Source of the DNA: Mesostigma viride
Taxonomy: Eukaryota; Streptophyta; Mesostigmatophyceae; Mesostigmatales; Mesostigmataceae
DNA: 38,138 bases
Direction: 5' to 3'
NCBI GenBank assembly: GCA_009746045.1
Contig: RPFO01001709.1
Span: 1 to 38,138, forward strand
Positions 1 through 9,648 of the stretch are shown here, one piece after another. The notes under the pieces were generated by a model, which saw only the letters and a list, made by a program, of their open reading frames with translations, had not been told where the DNA came from and made no database searches. How positions within the stretch are numbered: position 1 is the stretch's first letter; every line of letters starts with the position of its first letter. The position numbers were made by a program, and so were the translations under genes.

Positions 1-317
1 TGCCCTCTCTGCCCTACACCATCGACGTTGATACGCTGTGTGTGAGCGCCTTTAACCTCCCCAACGCCGCCACGCACGCCTTCACGGTGCTGGTGAAAAA
101 GTTTGACGGCACCACCCTGGCGACGCTCTCTACCGGCGACATGCCCCAGGTGGACGTGTTGGGGCCTCAGGGGTCGGCGAGGGGCGCCTGGGTTAAGAAG
201 AGCGTGACCCCTTTCACAGTCAGTGCCGCCGATGTCATATATCTTCAATTGTCGGACTACACGGGCACGGGTATCGCCGTGTCCGCTCAGTTGTCCGTGG
301 CGCGACTGGAGAACTAA
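1..317 (+). CDS. 3' end of unknown gene, cut by window start
   Basis: The frame is open from base 3 to the stop at 315-317, so the true start lies outside the window. The visible part of about 104 residues is rich in Val, Thr, Ser and Ala, with alternating hydrophobic and polar residues that suggest beta strands. There is no membrane segment, no cysteine cluster and no motif I recognise. It is followed after 33 nt by the large Ig-like/LamG protein on the same strand, so it may also be a virion-surface or fibre component, but that is inference from position and composition only. An internal GTG at 42 could be read as a start, but the upstream frame is equally protein-like. Confidence 0.6.
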   Translation, partial: PSLPYTIDVDTLCVSAFNLPNAATHAFTVLVKKFDGTTLATLSTGDMPQVDVLGPQGSARGAWVKKSVTPFTVSAADVIYLQLSDYTGTGIAVSAQLSVARLEN

Positions 318-350
318 TAATATCCGTTGTATTAATGAATAAACATCGAG

Positions 351-3300
351 ATGCACCACACGTCCGTGTTGAAAGTCTGCTCTATCCACGTGACGGGATC
401 GGCACCCGCCGCGTGGATCATTACTCAGGACAACGGAGTGCTAGTCGTTCGTAAAATGCCGATGGACGCTGACTTGTTGAGTATATCCCAGGACGGGATG
501 GTGCTTGACGGCGACGTCAAGCTCTCATCCGACCTGTTCGTAAACAGCGTGCACTTACCCGCCGACGCGGATTACGCCAACGCGGCCACCGGGAGTCTCG
601 TCCCCAAATCGTACATGCCCTCTCGCCAGCACGCCTTCACGCAGGGCCTCGACCACGCGTTGGTGACGGACACCGAGAAAGATGCCAACTATTACAACAA
701 CACCCAACCGGACGCGTTGTGGTATTACGCAACTTCCAAGTGGGGGCCGTACACTATATCGCAAACGGAGTACGCGCGTCGGAGTCGAGTGTTCACCGCT
801 GTCGTCCCGTGGGCCGAGACCCAGACGCCCGCCTTTCGGTACGCCTCCTTCGGTTCCCCGCCCTCCGGCCAATCCGTCGCGGTCATCAACGCGTTTCCCC
901 ACGCCCAAAGCGCGTTGATCGACGGCTTGACCCTCTTCCTCCGCGGTCTGCAGATCGGCAGCGGCGGGGGCGGCAACCTGATCAGCGTCAAGGTGCGCGT
1001 GCACGACACCGCGGTCGGGACGGGCCTATACGATGACGAGGTGGTCCGCGAGGCGGACATGGCATCCGACGAGGCCGTGAGCGTCAACGGATCCTTCGCC
1101 GACGGGCGGTGGAGCTGGAAGAAGTCCCTGGCATGGGCCGGCGTTGGCAGGATTACCATGAACGCCGGATCGGCCTACCGCGTATCCCTCAGGATCACGC
1201 TCTCCTCCCCGGTCGCGCAGGCGGACACGAACACCTACGCCACCGTGCATCTCAGGAACCTGAGCGCCACCTTCGGCGCGGAGACGTTCTCCGGATCCGT
1301 GCCCGCTCCGACGGCCACCGCGACCACGATCACCGTTACCCACTCCCTCGCCATGTCGGGGGGGAACAACTGGGCGGTCCTGTGTCGCGTGTACAGCGCC
1401 TCCAAGGCCTCCGCCACCGCCGCCGAGATCTACACCAGGTCGGGCGTGGCCGCGTCCCAGTTGGTGGCATCCGCGGCGGTCAACCGCGACAGTGACGGGA
1501 CCGTGAGTTCCACCCCCCTGGTGATCTCGGGGCTGACCCCCTCCGCCACCTACCACGTCTACGTCGTCGCCAAGGGATCCTCGGGCGCGTACAGTCAAGC
1601 GTACGAACACGTCGTGGTCATGTCCACCCCTCCCTTGCTCACCCTGACGGCCGCCGCGTCGTACCTGGCCAGCAGCCCCGCCGTGACGGCCACCTTCTCC
1701 AAGACCGTCACCGGGTTCGCGATCGGCGACGTCTCCGTGACCAACGGGACCGTCGACACCGTGACCGGCAGCGGCACGACCTACACCATCGCGCTCAAGG
1801 ATATTACCCCCTACTCTCCTACCACCGTGAGCGTGGGCGCCGGCGCCGCCGTGGACTCGCTCGGGGACGGCAACACCGCGGCGAACCCCGTGACCTTCAC
1901 GTACGCCCCCCCGCCCGCGGTGACCCTCTCCACTACGAGCCTGACTCCCCGGACGCCCAACCCCGTCGCCAGGCCCGTGACGGCCACCTTCACCCGCCCG
2001 GTCACCGGATTCGTGGTGGGCGACGTCGCCGTGACCAACGCGAGCGTCTCCGACTTCGTCGCCGTCGACGCCGCCACCTACACGTTCAACGTCACCCCCA
2101 CCATGGCCGACAACGCGACGACCGTGAACGTGGGCGCCGACGTCGCGACGGACACCTTGACGGGGTTCGGCAACACGGCGGCCGCGACCCTCAGCTTCAC
2201 CTACTCGTACGACCCCTCCTTAGACACCGCTTTGTACGCGTGGTACGACCCGTCGGACGGCACCACCCTTTTCAGCAACACGGGGGGCACCGCCGTCCAG
2301 AGCACCGCGGGAGGGAACGTGCTGCGGATGAACGACAAGAAGAACCTGGCCTCGGGGTATCACGTGTCCCAGTCCAATTCCGCGAAGACGCCCACACTGG
2401 ACACCACCGAGCTCAACGGGAAGACGTCCCTCCGCTTCATCAACAGTCGCTCCGGACTTCTGACCTCGTCCTCCTCTACATTCTGGGGATCTATCGGGAC
2501 CAAGTCGTCCGTGGTGATAGTCGCCAAACAGCTGATAACTGCTACGTACCCCGACACCAACAACCCCGGAACCACGGACTATATCAGAGGATTCATGTTT
2601 GGAAGCACGACGTCGGTGAGAGCGAATCGGTTAAGTTACCATACCACAGGGCCAGGTAACGTCGTAGCCGTGACACAGGGTCCTGGGACAACCCAGGTAT
2701 ATGTCTCGATGGCCGTAAGACATCATTTTTTCGACAACTCGCAGCACGTCCTCGCGCTTTCGGTGGACACGGTATCGAACACTTGCACAACCAGATTCGA
2801 CGGGCGTACCGCAGACGCGGCTGGCGGGTCAGATCCCGAAACCTTCACAGGCAATCTCGCCGTCGGTGGCGATTCGAATAACGCAGTCCGCGCCTTCGAC
2901 GGGTGGATTGGCGAGATCCTCATCTACAACACCGCGAAGACCTCCGCCGAGTTGGAGCTGATCCGCGGGTACCTCGTGAACAAGTGGGGGACTCCGCAGA
3001 CGATTCTTCTCACCGTCGGCCTGACCACTTCCACCGCGACCCCGACGACCAGCCCCGTCTCCGTGACCGCCACCTTCTCCGAATCCGTCGCGGACTTCGC
3101 GTCCGGGGACGTCGCGGTGACCAACGGGTCCGTCACGGCTTTCTCGGGCAGCGGCACCACGTACACGATCACGGTCACGCCCACCACCCCCTTCACGCCC
3201 ACGACCGTAGATGTGGCTGCCAACGCGGCCCAGACGGCGTCCGGGAAGCTCAACATCGTCGCGAACCAGTTGACGTTCACCTACACGCCGCCGCGGCCCA

Positions 3301-4922
3301 CCGTCACACTGACCACGGCCAGCTCGACGCCGACCGGCAACCCGGTCCAGGTGACCGCCACGTTCAGCGCCGCCGTCACCGGGTTCGAGTTGGGCGACAT
3401 CGCCCTCACCAACGCGACGGCCTCTAATCTGGCCGGCCCGTTCCTGAGCAACAATTACACGTTCGACGTGACCGCGCTGACCGCCTACCAAGCCACGACG
3501 GTGGCCGTGGGCGCGAACGCCGCCTACGACACCGCGCTCGGAGCCGCGGTAGGCAACACGGCATCCTCCACCCTGTCCTTCACGTACTCCCCTCCGACGG
3601 TGACTCTCGCGACGACCGCGGGCTCGACGCCCACCACCAGCCCCGTGGACGTGACGGCCACGTTCAGCACGTCGGTCACGGGGTTCGCCTTGGGCGACAT
3701 CACCGTGACCAACGGGACCGCCGCCAACCTGACCGGCAGCGGGGCGTCGTACGCCTTCCAGGTGACGCCCACGACCGCCTACTCCTCCACGTCCGTCAGC
3801 GTGGGCGCCGGCACCGTCGTGGACGCTTCAGGGAACGCCAACGTGGCTTCCAACACGCTGTCTTTCACGTATGCCCCTCAGCCCACCGTCACGCTGTCAA
3901 CGTCCGCGGGGTCCACTTCCGCCTGGAGTTTCATATCCGCGACGGCGACTTTCAGTCGAGCGGTGACCGGTTTCGCGTTGGGCGACATCACGGTGACAAA
4001 CGGGACCGCCTCCAATTTGGTCGGCAGCGGGGCGTCGTACACGTTCAACGTGACGGCGACGACGGCCAATTCCGCCACGTCCTTCAGCGTCGGCGCAGGG
4101 GCCGTGACAGACGCGGTGTTCGGCACTGGCAACTCGGCTTCGAACTCGCTTTCGTTCACCTATACGCCATACAACCCCGCCACCGACTCGTCCCTGTACG
4201 CGTGGTACGATCCCACGGACTCGTCGACGCTGTACAGCGACACCAATTTTACCACGCTCGCCACGACTTCAGTAAGGGGCATGAAAGACAAGAAGGGGAC
4301 CCAGCACTTACTGTGCTTCACCACCAATGCGCCGACCATCGACAACACTAGCTTAAACTCTAAGCGGTCTCTTCAATTCAGTTACAGTTTGCGTAACGGG
4401 CTCCAGAGCGACGGGTTTTTTTGGGGTCGTCCGCAAAACACCTTGATCGTCGTCGCAAAATCAAACACCCCGAGTGTTTACCCTCGACTATCAGGTAGTA
4501 GCACGAAAGGCCTCGTTGTCGGTGCTCAAAGTAATTACGGACTGGGCATATGCAACAACTGCGACGAGTACAAGTTTTATGCGATTTTGGGTACCGACGG
4601 AGCCATTCAACCGATCTGCACGAATGCAGAGTTTTACGACGGCCGGGCGCACGTGCTGGCGCTGTCGTGCGACCTGGGAAGCACGCCAAAAACGTCCATC
4701 ACCAGATTTGATGGTAGAGATGGTGGGGCGTACACCGGTACGGCGGTACAGAATCCCGGAAGGATCTGCGTGGGCGCAGATATAGATTGGAGCACTCGTA
4801 ACTGGGACGGATGGACCGGCGAGATCCTGATCTACAGCACCGCCAAGACCGCGGCCGAGCTCGAACAGATCCGCATCTACCTCTCGGAAAAGTGGGGCAC
4901 TCCCGCCACACCCCCCGCGTAA
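351..4922 (+). CDS. Giant adhesin-like protein with Ig-like and LamG-like domains
   Basis: 1523 residues. After a unique N-terminal region (1-310) there is a fibronectin-III-like stretch (about 315-425), then bacterial-type Ig-like repeats (Big_12-like) starting near residues 429, 524, 887, 983, 1082 and 1179. Each repeat carries a VTATFS...VTGF..GD..VTNGT core and ends in LSFTY. Two LamG/concanavalin-like domains lie at about 624-881 and 1277-1518; both begin LYAWYDP and end GEILIY.TAKT.AEL..IR.YL..KWG. No signal peptide or TM segment is seen. Such repeats are common in bacterial adhesins and also occur in giant-virus surface proteins; a virion fibre or host-attachment role is inferred. The start has an AT-rich leader with TATT 15-20 nt upstream. 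The repeats look recently duplicated, and acquisition from bacteria is plausible. Confidence 0.85.
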   Translation: MHHTSVLKVCSIHVTGSAPAAWIITQDNGVLVVRKMPMDADLLSISQDGMVLDGDVKLSSDLFVNSVHLPADADYANAATGSLVPKSYMPSRQHAFTQGLDHALVTDTEKDANYYNNTQPDALWYYATSKWGPYTISQTEYARRSRVFTAVVPWAETQTPAFRYASFGSPPSGQSVAVINAFPHAQSALIDGLTLFLRGLQIGSGGGGNLISVKVRVHDTAVGTGLYDDEVVREADMASDEAVSVNGSFADGRWSWKKSLAWAGVGRITMNAGSAYRVSLRITLSSPVAQADTNTYATVHLRNLSATFGAETFSGSVPAPTATATTITVTHSLAMSGGNNWAVLCRVYSASKASATAAEIYTRSGVAASQLVASAAVNRDSDGTVSSTPLVISGLTPSATYHVYVVAKGSSGAYSQAYEHVVVMSTPPLLTLTAAASYLASSPAVTATFSKTVTGFAIGDVSVTNGTVDTVTGSGTTYTIALKDITPYSPTTVSVGAGAAVDSLGDGNTAANPVTFTYAPPPAVTLSTTSLTPRTPNPVARPVTATFTRPVTGFVVGDVAVTNASVSDFVAVDAATYTFNVTPTMADNATTVNVGADVATDTLTGFGNTAAATLSFTYSYDPSLDTALYAWYDPSDGTTLFSNTGGTAVQSTAGGNVLRMNDKKNLASGYHVSQSNSAKTPTLDTTELNGKTSLRFINSRSGLLTSSSSTFWGSIGTKSSVVIVAKQLITATYPDTNNPGTTDYIRGFMFGSTTSVRANRLSYHTTGPGNVVAVTQGPGTTQVYVSMAVRHHFFDNSQHVLALSVDTVSNTCTTRFDGRTADAAGGSDPETFTGNLAVGGDSNNAVRAFDGWIGEILIYNTAKTSAELELIRGYLVNKWGTPQTILLTVGLTTSTATPTTSPVSVTATFSESVADFASGDVAVTNGSVTAFSGSGTTYTITVTPTTPFTPTTVDVAANAAQTASGKLNIVANQLTFTYTPPRPTVTLTTASSTPTGNPVQVTATFSAAVTGFELGDIALTNATASNLAGPFLSNNYTFDVTALTAYQATTVAVGANAAYDTALGAAVGNTASSTLSFTYSPPTVTLATTAGSTPTTSPVDVTATFSTSVTGFALGDITVTNGTAANLTGSGASYAFQVTPTTAYSSTSVSVGAGTVVDASGNANVASNTLSFTYAPQPTVTLSTSAGSTSAWSFISATATFSRAVTGFALGDITVTNGTASNLVGSGASYTFNVTATTANSATSFSVGAGAVTDAVFGTGNSASNSLSFTYTPYNPATDSSLYAWYDPTDSSTLYSDTNFTTLATTSVRGMKDKKGTQHLLCFTTNAPTIDNTSLNSKRSLQFSYSLRNGLQSDGFFWGRPQNTLIVVAKSNTPSVYPRLSGSSTKGLVVGAQSNYGLGICNNCDEYKFYAILGTDGAIQPICTNAEFYDGRAHVLALSCDLGSTPKTSITRFDGRDGGAYTGTAVQNPGRICVGADIDWSTRNWDGWTGEILIYSTAKTAAELEQIRIYLSEKWGTPATPPA

Positions 4923-4962
4923 TCCATAAATACCGAGACGCCCTCCGCCCCCCATCCACGAC

Positions 4963-5944
4963 ATGGCCACAGCCACGCCCGAGACGCGCGCGGACGGCGC
5001 GGACACCCCGCCCCGAAACGAGTGGCGCAGCGGACGCCGCGGAGGCGCCCAAGCCCCCCAGGAGCGCGCTGCAGTCGTACCTCGCCCCGGTGCGCGCCGA
5101 CGGGCCGAGCGGGGCTGACATCTTCGCGGGCAAGATCCGCGTCACGCCCGACGGCCTCGCGTCGGTCATCGACCTCGTGAGGGTGATTTGCTTCATGGAC
5201 GAGAATGGGACGTTCGCCAGTGACTCCAAGAACAGTGCGCTGAGATACTGGGCGAGGCTTGAGAAGGAGCATTCGGAACTCCGGACAAATTGTCCGGAGT
5301 TCACTTTTCCCGGTAAGGGGCAGCGGGCAACCCCTGTGGCGACCAGGAATGTGCTTGTCCAGATCGTAATGGTGCTCCCTGGGCGCCGCGCCGACGCCTT
5401 CCGCCAGCATATGGCCGACTTCATCGAGCGCTACTTGGACGGAGACAGGTCCCTGGCGGACGAGATATACGCCCGCGCCGACGCCCGGGACGCCAACCTG
5501 GATAGGGAACCCCGGATCCAATCGTGCGAGTCGACCAAGGCCGCCATGAAAAGCCTCCACGACAACAAGAAGGACGCCAAGAGGAGCGACTACGCCGCGG
5601 TGAACAACCTCGCCAACGAGCTAGTGACTGGTTACGCCTGCACCGCGGACTACCGCAAGTCGCAGGGGCTGACCAAGCCCAGCCAGCTCACCCGCGACAC
5701 CTTCACCGACAAGATGAACCACCTGACCAGCTTCTTCAACATCCAGCAAGCCGAGAACGTGAAGGCCGGCCGCGACCCGGTAGCCAGCGCCGTGCAGATC
5801 CGCAACTCCATCGCCCCGGGTCTCAGGCAGATGGGGTACTACGACAGCATCGCCGGGAAGAGAGACCAGGCCGTCGTGAACGAGAACAAGCGCCTCATGG
5901 AACAGCACCGGGAGGCGCAGGCCAAGAGGATCAAGAGTGCATGA
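4963..5944 (+). CDS. Bro/KilA-like putative DNA-binding protein (paralog A)
   Basis: The core reads FAGKIRVTPDG, then a W/Y-R-L block, FPGKGQR.TPV, IVMVLPG and ERYLDGDRSLADEI. The 13389-14285 gene has the same order, including a later S-C-E-S-T-K motif, so the two are paralogs. This layout resembles Bro-N/MSV199/KilA-type proteins of large DNA viruses, which bind DNA and may act in regulation; no function is proven. ATG 4963 follows ATAAATACC and fits as start, but the ATG frame differs from the main frame. Two one-base losses in the C-rich stretch near 5005-5035 would join them; without this the frame opens inside the preceding gene at 4811. A 27-nt perfect inverted repeat lies inside the coding region just before the FPG motif. 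Confidence 0.7.
5276..5302. repeat. 13-bp perfect inverted repeat inside paralog A
   Basis: GAACTCCGGACAA and its exact reverse complement flank a single A. It encodes residues directly upstream of the FPGKGQR motif. The paralog at 13389-14285 has palindromes at the equivalent place, and the KilA-N gene has one too. It could be an autoregulatory operator or an RNA hairpin. Confidence 0.75.
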
Positions 5945-6008
5945 ATAGTATAGTGGGCGCGCTTAACGATGAGAATAAATAATCTTTGTTCGCTGTATAA
6001 TCAGATTC

Positions 6009-7025
6009 TCAGCACTTGATCCGCTTCGCCCCGCCCCGTTCGAATCTGGCCTGGTTCAGGGGGCGGGTCAGGAGCAGGTCGTCTTTCATGTCCTGTCTGT
6101 TCCTCTTGAGGACCGCCGCGTCCGTGGCGCCCTCCATCGGCCTCACGAAGGGCGCCATGTCCCTCCGGACGGCCAGCGCCACCTCGTGCAGGTCGTCGCC
6201 CTCGCCCGCGCGGGCCATCACCTTCTTCATGAAGAACCACGCGTTCGAGAGCTGCTCGTCGTCCATCGCGTCACGTGCGCTGCCGTGCTTGAGCCCGTTC
6301 AGCTCCCGCACCTGGCCCGCGTCCTTCCCGGTGGCCGCCTGGCAAGCTTTGTCCCCCAGGAAGGCCATCATCGGGCCCACGCGCTCCTTCGGCAGCCGCC
6401 GGCACACGAAGTCGCTCAGTCTGTGCTGCGTGTCCTTGGCCATCACGCGGATGGACGGGGGCGCCGCGCGGACCGGCTCGACGTACTCCGGCCTCCTGCG
6501 CTCCTTCGTGACGATGGCGACCGTCGTCTCGGTCCCGTGGACCGCGTCGTGGGCGTCGCGGATGACCGCCATCATCGTGATGTCGCCCGCGAGTATGCGG
6601 TCTATCCAGCTGGTTGCCAACACGGCAAAGTCGGGACTTATCCACGTGGCCAGCTGCACCACGAGTTTGGGGTGTATCCAAACTCCGCGTTCATCGACTG
6701 GGCCTGTTTTTGTGGTTGACACGACCTCACCAGCATAGCCCTCAGATGTGAGGGCTACCTCCCCGTGCCTCTGTAATGCTGCAATAAAAGCCTTTGACCC
6801 ATCAAGACGATACCAGTTGTCAAAACGCTTCTGACCATTGGAAGATGCAAGTGTGAGGTCCTGTGCGTGGATCATTCGATCACTTTTTCTCACTTTTATC
6901 TCCTTTGCCGGATCAACCTGAAACATCGGCGAAGGCTTGAGAGTGAATATCCACATTCGGTCTGTTTCGTTTACCAAATCAAACAGTGCATGTGAAAAAG
7001 GGGGCGAGACATTGCTAAGAGCCAT
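6009..7025 (-). CDS. KilA-N domain protein
   Basis: 338 residues. The KilA-N domain lies at about residues 40-150: a F-x-N-W-Y-x-L block, then GVWIHPKLVVQLATWISPDF followed by a W-I-D-R-I-L helix, the most diagnostic part of the family. KilA-N is a DNA-binding domain widespread in phages and nucleocytoviruses. The C-terminal half (200-338) is helical and basic, ends in RGGAKRIKC, and resembles the layout of the two Bro-like proteins here. The start ATG at 7025 follows an AT-rich leader. The gene is convergent with paralog A, 64 nt apart, with an AT-rich spacer. An inverted repeat lies in the coding sequence at 6736-6757. A regulatory role is inferred. Confidence 0.85.
   Translation of the reverse strand: MALSNVSPPFSHALFDLVNETDRMWIFTLKPSPMFQVDPAKEIKVRKSDRMIHAQDLTLASSNGQKRFDNWYRLDGSKAFIAALQRHGEVALTSEGYAGEVVSTTKTGPVDERGVWIHPKLVVQLATWISPDFAVLATSWIDRILAGDITMMAVIRDAHDAVHGTETTVAIVTKERRRPEYVEPVRAAPPSIRVMAKDTQHRLSDFVCRRLPKERVGPMMAFLGDKACQAATGKDAGQVRELNGLKHGSARDAMDDEQLSNAWFFMKKVMARAGEGDDLHEVALAVRRDMAPFVRPMEGATDAAVLKRNRQDMKDDLLLTRPLNQARFERGGAKRIKC
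6736..6757. repeat. 9-bp inverted repeat inside KilA-N gene
   Basis: TAGCCCTCA and TGAGGGCTA are exact reverse complements around a GATG loop, within the coding sequence between the W-Y-x-L block and the GVWIHP motif. It is the third inverted repeat found inside a Bro/KilA-type gene of this window. Confidence 0.6.
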
Positions 7026-7133
7026 TGTCGTGTATTAATGGGTTACATAAGATTTTGTTTGTTTTAAACGCGCAATAGTCGGGGTCGCATCGTTTATGCT
7101 CCAACCCTGAGGCGCTATTCTAACCCCCCATAC

Positions 7134-7206
7134 GTTCTGGTAGCTCAACCGGTAGAGCGCTGGCCTTATGAGCCAGAGGTTGCGGGTCCGAATCCCGTCC
7201 AGAACA
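7134..7206 (+). tRNA. tRNA-Ile (anticodon UAU)
   Basis: A full cloverleaf can be drawn. The acceptor stem GTTCTGG pairs 7/7 with CCAGAAC (7199-7205), followed by discriminator A. The D arm is GCTC/GAGC. The anticodon stem is CTGGC/GCCAG with the seven-base loop CTTATGA, giving anticodon TAT at 7167-7169. The T arm GCGGG/CCCGT (one G-T pair) closes loop TCCGAAT. No intron and no encoded CCA. It would decode AUA, a rare codon in this GC-rich genome. Confidence 0.93.
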
Positions 7207-7375
7207 CTCGCCGCCCGAACGTGACGCCAACCAACGATTCACCCATCTGCAGATATTGAGGACCGCAAGGGCGGATAAATTGCTCGCGAATCCTCGTGCG
7301 AAGAGGTCCGCGTACGGATCCTCGCTCATGGCCACAATCGATTGTATTACATTTTATTTTCTATCAGGACGGTAA

Positions 7376-8092
7376 ATGAGGTGCAGCGCGCTCACGAAAC
7401 GCGGGGTGCGGTGCTCGAACGCGACCAAGGGGCGGGTCAGGAAGTGTAAGGTGCATTCGTGTAAGAGCCGTCGAGTGCCGCCGAGGGCGCACAGGATGCG
7501 CGCCGACGATGTCGCCGATGCGGACTCTTTGGACGAGTTCATGGATGAAATCAACGCACAAGTAGTGATGCCCACAGATCTTGACGAGGTTCTCGTTCCA
7601 GAATCAGACGCGTCCGACGTGATATGGTACGAATATGCCAAGTTGGGGGACAGACCGAGCTTGGAGGACCTAGAGTGGTTCAGAAGCCAACCGTTCACCC
7701 AAAATACCTTCGCGGAATTGAAGAGGCGCATCGTCGCGCGGGAAAGCGCCCAGAAGAGCGCGGCTTTACCGCCTCCCGCCCCCAAGGTGGAAAGAAAGAC
7801 GCTACCAAACATCGAGCAGTACGTGACGGTACAGCTCCCTTGGGGGGCACCACCCCCGGTTGATAGGCAACCGGAAAGAGAGAGGTCGATGATGATCATG
7901 CAAGACATGATGAGGGCATTGCCTGATCCGCCGCCGTACATCGACGACCGTGCGCGCGAGGAGGACGCGGCTGCCTGGGCGCAGATCGAGGCCGCCAGGA
8001 ATGCACCGCGGGCTTTGCCTCGGACCCAGGCGAGGGGGCGTGGAAAGGCGTCCGGCACGGGGTTCTTCGGGCGCATGTTCGGTCGCGGATAG
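7376..8092 (+). CDS. Cys/His zinc-motif protein, 238 aa
   Basis: The N terminus carries C-x-A-x-T-K-x3-R-C, then a Lys/Arg-rich spacer and C-x2-H (residues 3-27), a small predicted zinc-binding motif shared by four other proteins in this window (14805-15346, 21738-21962, 34195-34739, 35723-36362). The motif resembles the DUF5763-type C...G..C...C..H pattern (recalled, not checked). The rest is acidic and helical (residues 45-140), then Pro-rich, ending in a Gly/Arg/Phe tail. No enzyme motif is visible. ATG 7376 follows an AT-rich leader (7340-7370). Its neighbour on the minus strand ends 4 nt downstream (convergent). Function unknown; nucleic-acid or protein binding is a guess from the motif. 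Confidence 0.75.
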   Translation: MRCSALTKRGVRCSNATKGRVRKCKVHSCKSRRVPPRAHRMRADDVADADSLDEFMDEINAQVVMPTDLDEVLVPESDASDVIWYEYAKLGDRPSLEDLEWFRSQPFTQNTFAELKRRIVARESAQKSAALPPPAPKVERKTLPNIEQYVTVQLPWGAPPPVDRQPERERSMMIMQDMMRALPDPPPYIDDRAREEDAAAWAQIEAARNAPRALPRTQARGRGKASGTGFFGRMFGRG

Positions 8093-8096
8093 TCGC

Positions 8097-9266
8097 CTAC
8101 CTCCTCGTGGCCGCGCGCCTCTTGCGGTACCGCCGCGCCTCGACCTGGTGGGACGGACCGGCCCCGTCCGACCCCTTCTTCTTCGCGGCCTTCCTCTCGG
8201 CCTTCCTCCCGGCCTCTTCGAAATCGAACATCTCCCCGGGCACGTGCTGCGTCCGGCCCGATCTGCGGGTCGGCATCGGACCACGTGCCTTTTGTTTCGG
8301 CTTCTTCTGAAGCAGTCCTAGGTCCTCGTTGATCACTTTGTACGTGTCTACCTTTCGATCGCGCATCTTCTCACTCTCTCTCCCATGCGTCAAATAAGAT
8401 GCAAGTTGAGGAATGTGTACCGGGGCCCGTGCCTCCCACATCCGCTTTTGGTGGGCTATCTCGTCCTTCTCCTGTAGGAGAAGTTCAGCCTCTTGTCGGC
8501 GCAACCGGTCCAGTCTCGTCTTGTTGCGTTTCTCTTCGGGTTGCGTCATCTCGTCTTGGATCCGCGATTGGACACTCTCGAGACTGTTATCAATCACGTC
8601 CATGCGCTTCGTCATCTTGCTGACTATTGCGCGACCCATCTCCTCCTTGATAGACCTCTCGAGATCTTCAAGTTGTTTTTTAGTGTATTGAATGCTTAGT
8701 GGAGTCATCTCCCTACCGGACTCGTGTCGCGCCATACCATGAAGTCGACCCCACTTACCCTCTCCGACGTTGATGTACCCCAACGCAGTCAACATGTTGC
8801 TGCGGTCAGCTAGCATTGCCCGTATTTTCAGCAATCTGTTTATATCCGGGTCCAACAGCGCCGACCGCGCCTCCGCCGGTATCAACTCCTTCACCTCGTC
8901 GTGTTTTAGAACTTTCTGTTCGCTGAAGTATCTTTTAGACAGGGGTATGGGTCTAGCCGCGACGTCCCTTTTCATCGCCGCGTCTTTGATGAACAGTTTC
9001 GATCCAGGGTTGGTCAAGGCGTCTGCCCACTCAATGGCCAGTCGCAACCGGTTACGCGTAATCACGTCTGCCGGGGAGTTTCCGGAAAAAAGCTCTTTTG
9101 CGACCTGAGAAATCGACTTCTCGTTTACGTAAGCGGCAATCGGCAGATCGACGTTTGTCTTTCGTGGTTCCAACTCTTCCCGCTCCGAGACATACGTCTC
9201 TCTGGCCGAGTTGTAATAAACAGGAACAATCCGGGTCTCGTGGACAGACAATGGCCTAATCTTCAT
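8097..9266 (-). CDS. Hypothetical coiled-coil protein with basic tail
   Basis: 389 residues and one continuous frame. The N-terminal 150 residues are mixed. Residues about 195-290 are strongly charged and helical (E-K-R-Q rich heptad-like pattern), suggesting a coiled coil. The last 60 residues are Lys/Arg rich, ending RRYRKRRAATRR, which suggests nucleic-acid binding or packing. No catalytic motif is recognised. Its start at 9266 shares a divergent AT-rich promoter region (9267-9343) with the membrane-protein gene at 9344. A virion core or DNA-binding structural role is possible but unproven. Confidence 0.75.
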   Translation of the reverse strand: MKIRPLSVHETRIVPVYYNSARETYVSEREELEPRKTNVDLPIAAYVNEKSISQVAKELFSGNSPADVITRNRLRLAIEWADALTNPGSKLFIKDAAMKRDVAARPIPLSKRYFSEQKVLKHDEVKELIPAEARSALLDPDINRLLKIRAMLADRSNMLTALGYINVGEGKWGRLHGMARHESGREMTPLSIQYTKKQLEDLERSIKEEMGRAIVSKMTKRMDVIDNSLESVQSRIQDEMTQPEEKRNKTRLDRLRRQEAELLLQEKDEIAHQKRMWEARAPVHIPQLASYLTHGRESEKMRDRKVDTYKVINEDLGLLQKKPKQKARGPMPTRRSGRTQHVPGEMFDFEEAGRKAERKAAKKKGSDGAGPSHQVEARRYRKRRAATRR

Positions 9267-9343
9267 TCCTCACAAGATTGCTCACATTTTTTATTCGTAT
9301 CAGGTTGATGTAAGAATTTTATTGACATTATTAGTTATACACC

Positions 9344-9648
9344 ATGGCGGTCCAGTTCAACGGAAGCCAATTCCACGCGAACAACAACAACGAGAGGAGG
9401 CGGCGAGACGGAAACGATTCCGCGCTGCCTTTGAAGAACCTCGTGATCATCCTGTCGATAGTCGCCATCGCCATCGGGGGTACATGGTCTGGCGGCGCTC
9501 CCGCCGCGGCCCGTCCACCGCGGCCTACTACGCCGCCCCCGTCTCCTTCGCCCCGTCGGCCCCGTACGATTTGGGAGACGTGGGGGGGAGCGTCAGCGCG
9601 GGCCGATCGATGGGCGGCGGCTTCAATCAGTCGATGTTGGTAGCGTGA
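9344..9648 (+). CDS. Small single-TM membrane protein (frame break)
   Basis: The start ATG 9344 lies three bases after TTATAC. Residues 1-30 are polar and basic, followed by a clear TM helix (about 31-48, LKNLVIILSIVAIAIGG). After a G5 run at 9476-9480 the initial frame turns Pro/Arg-rich and unnatural, while the -1 frame continues YMVWRRSRRG and ends in SMLVA at 9648. One missing G explains this. The product would be about 100 residues with a cytosolic or lumenal Gly/Ser-rich tail. It overlaps the end of the DUF5832-like gene on the opposite strand by 26 nt. Function unknown; probably a virion membrane protein. Confidence 0.65.

Noticed and set aside
555-4690. Many frames on both strands over the adhesin gene
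   Set aside because: They mirror the high-GC repeat sequence of the real gene and have Arg/Gly/Pro-rich, unnatural composition.
7120-7335. 71-residue minus-strand frame across the tRNA
   Set aside because: It runs through the whole tRNA-Ile gene on the other strand, has no recognisable features, and its second half is Arg/Pro/Gly translation of the tRNA.
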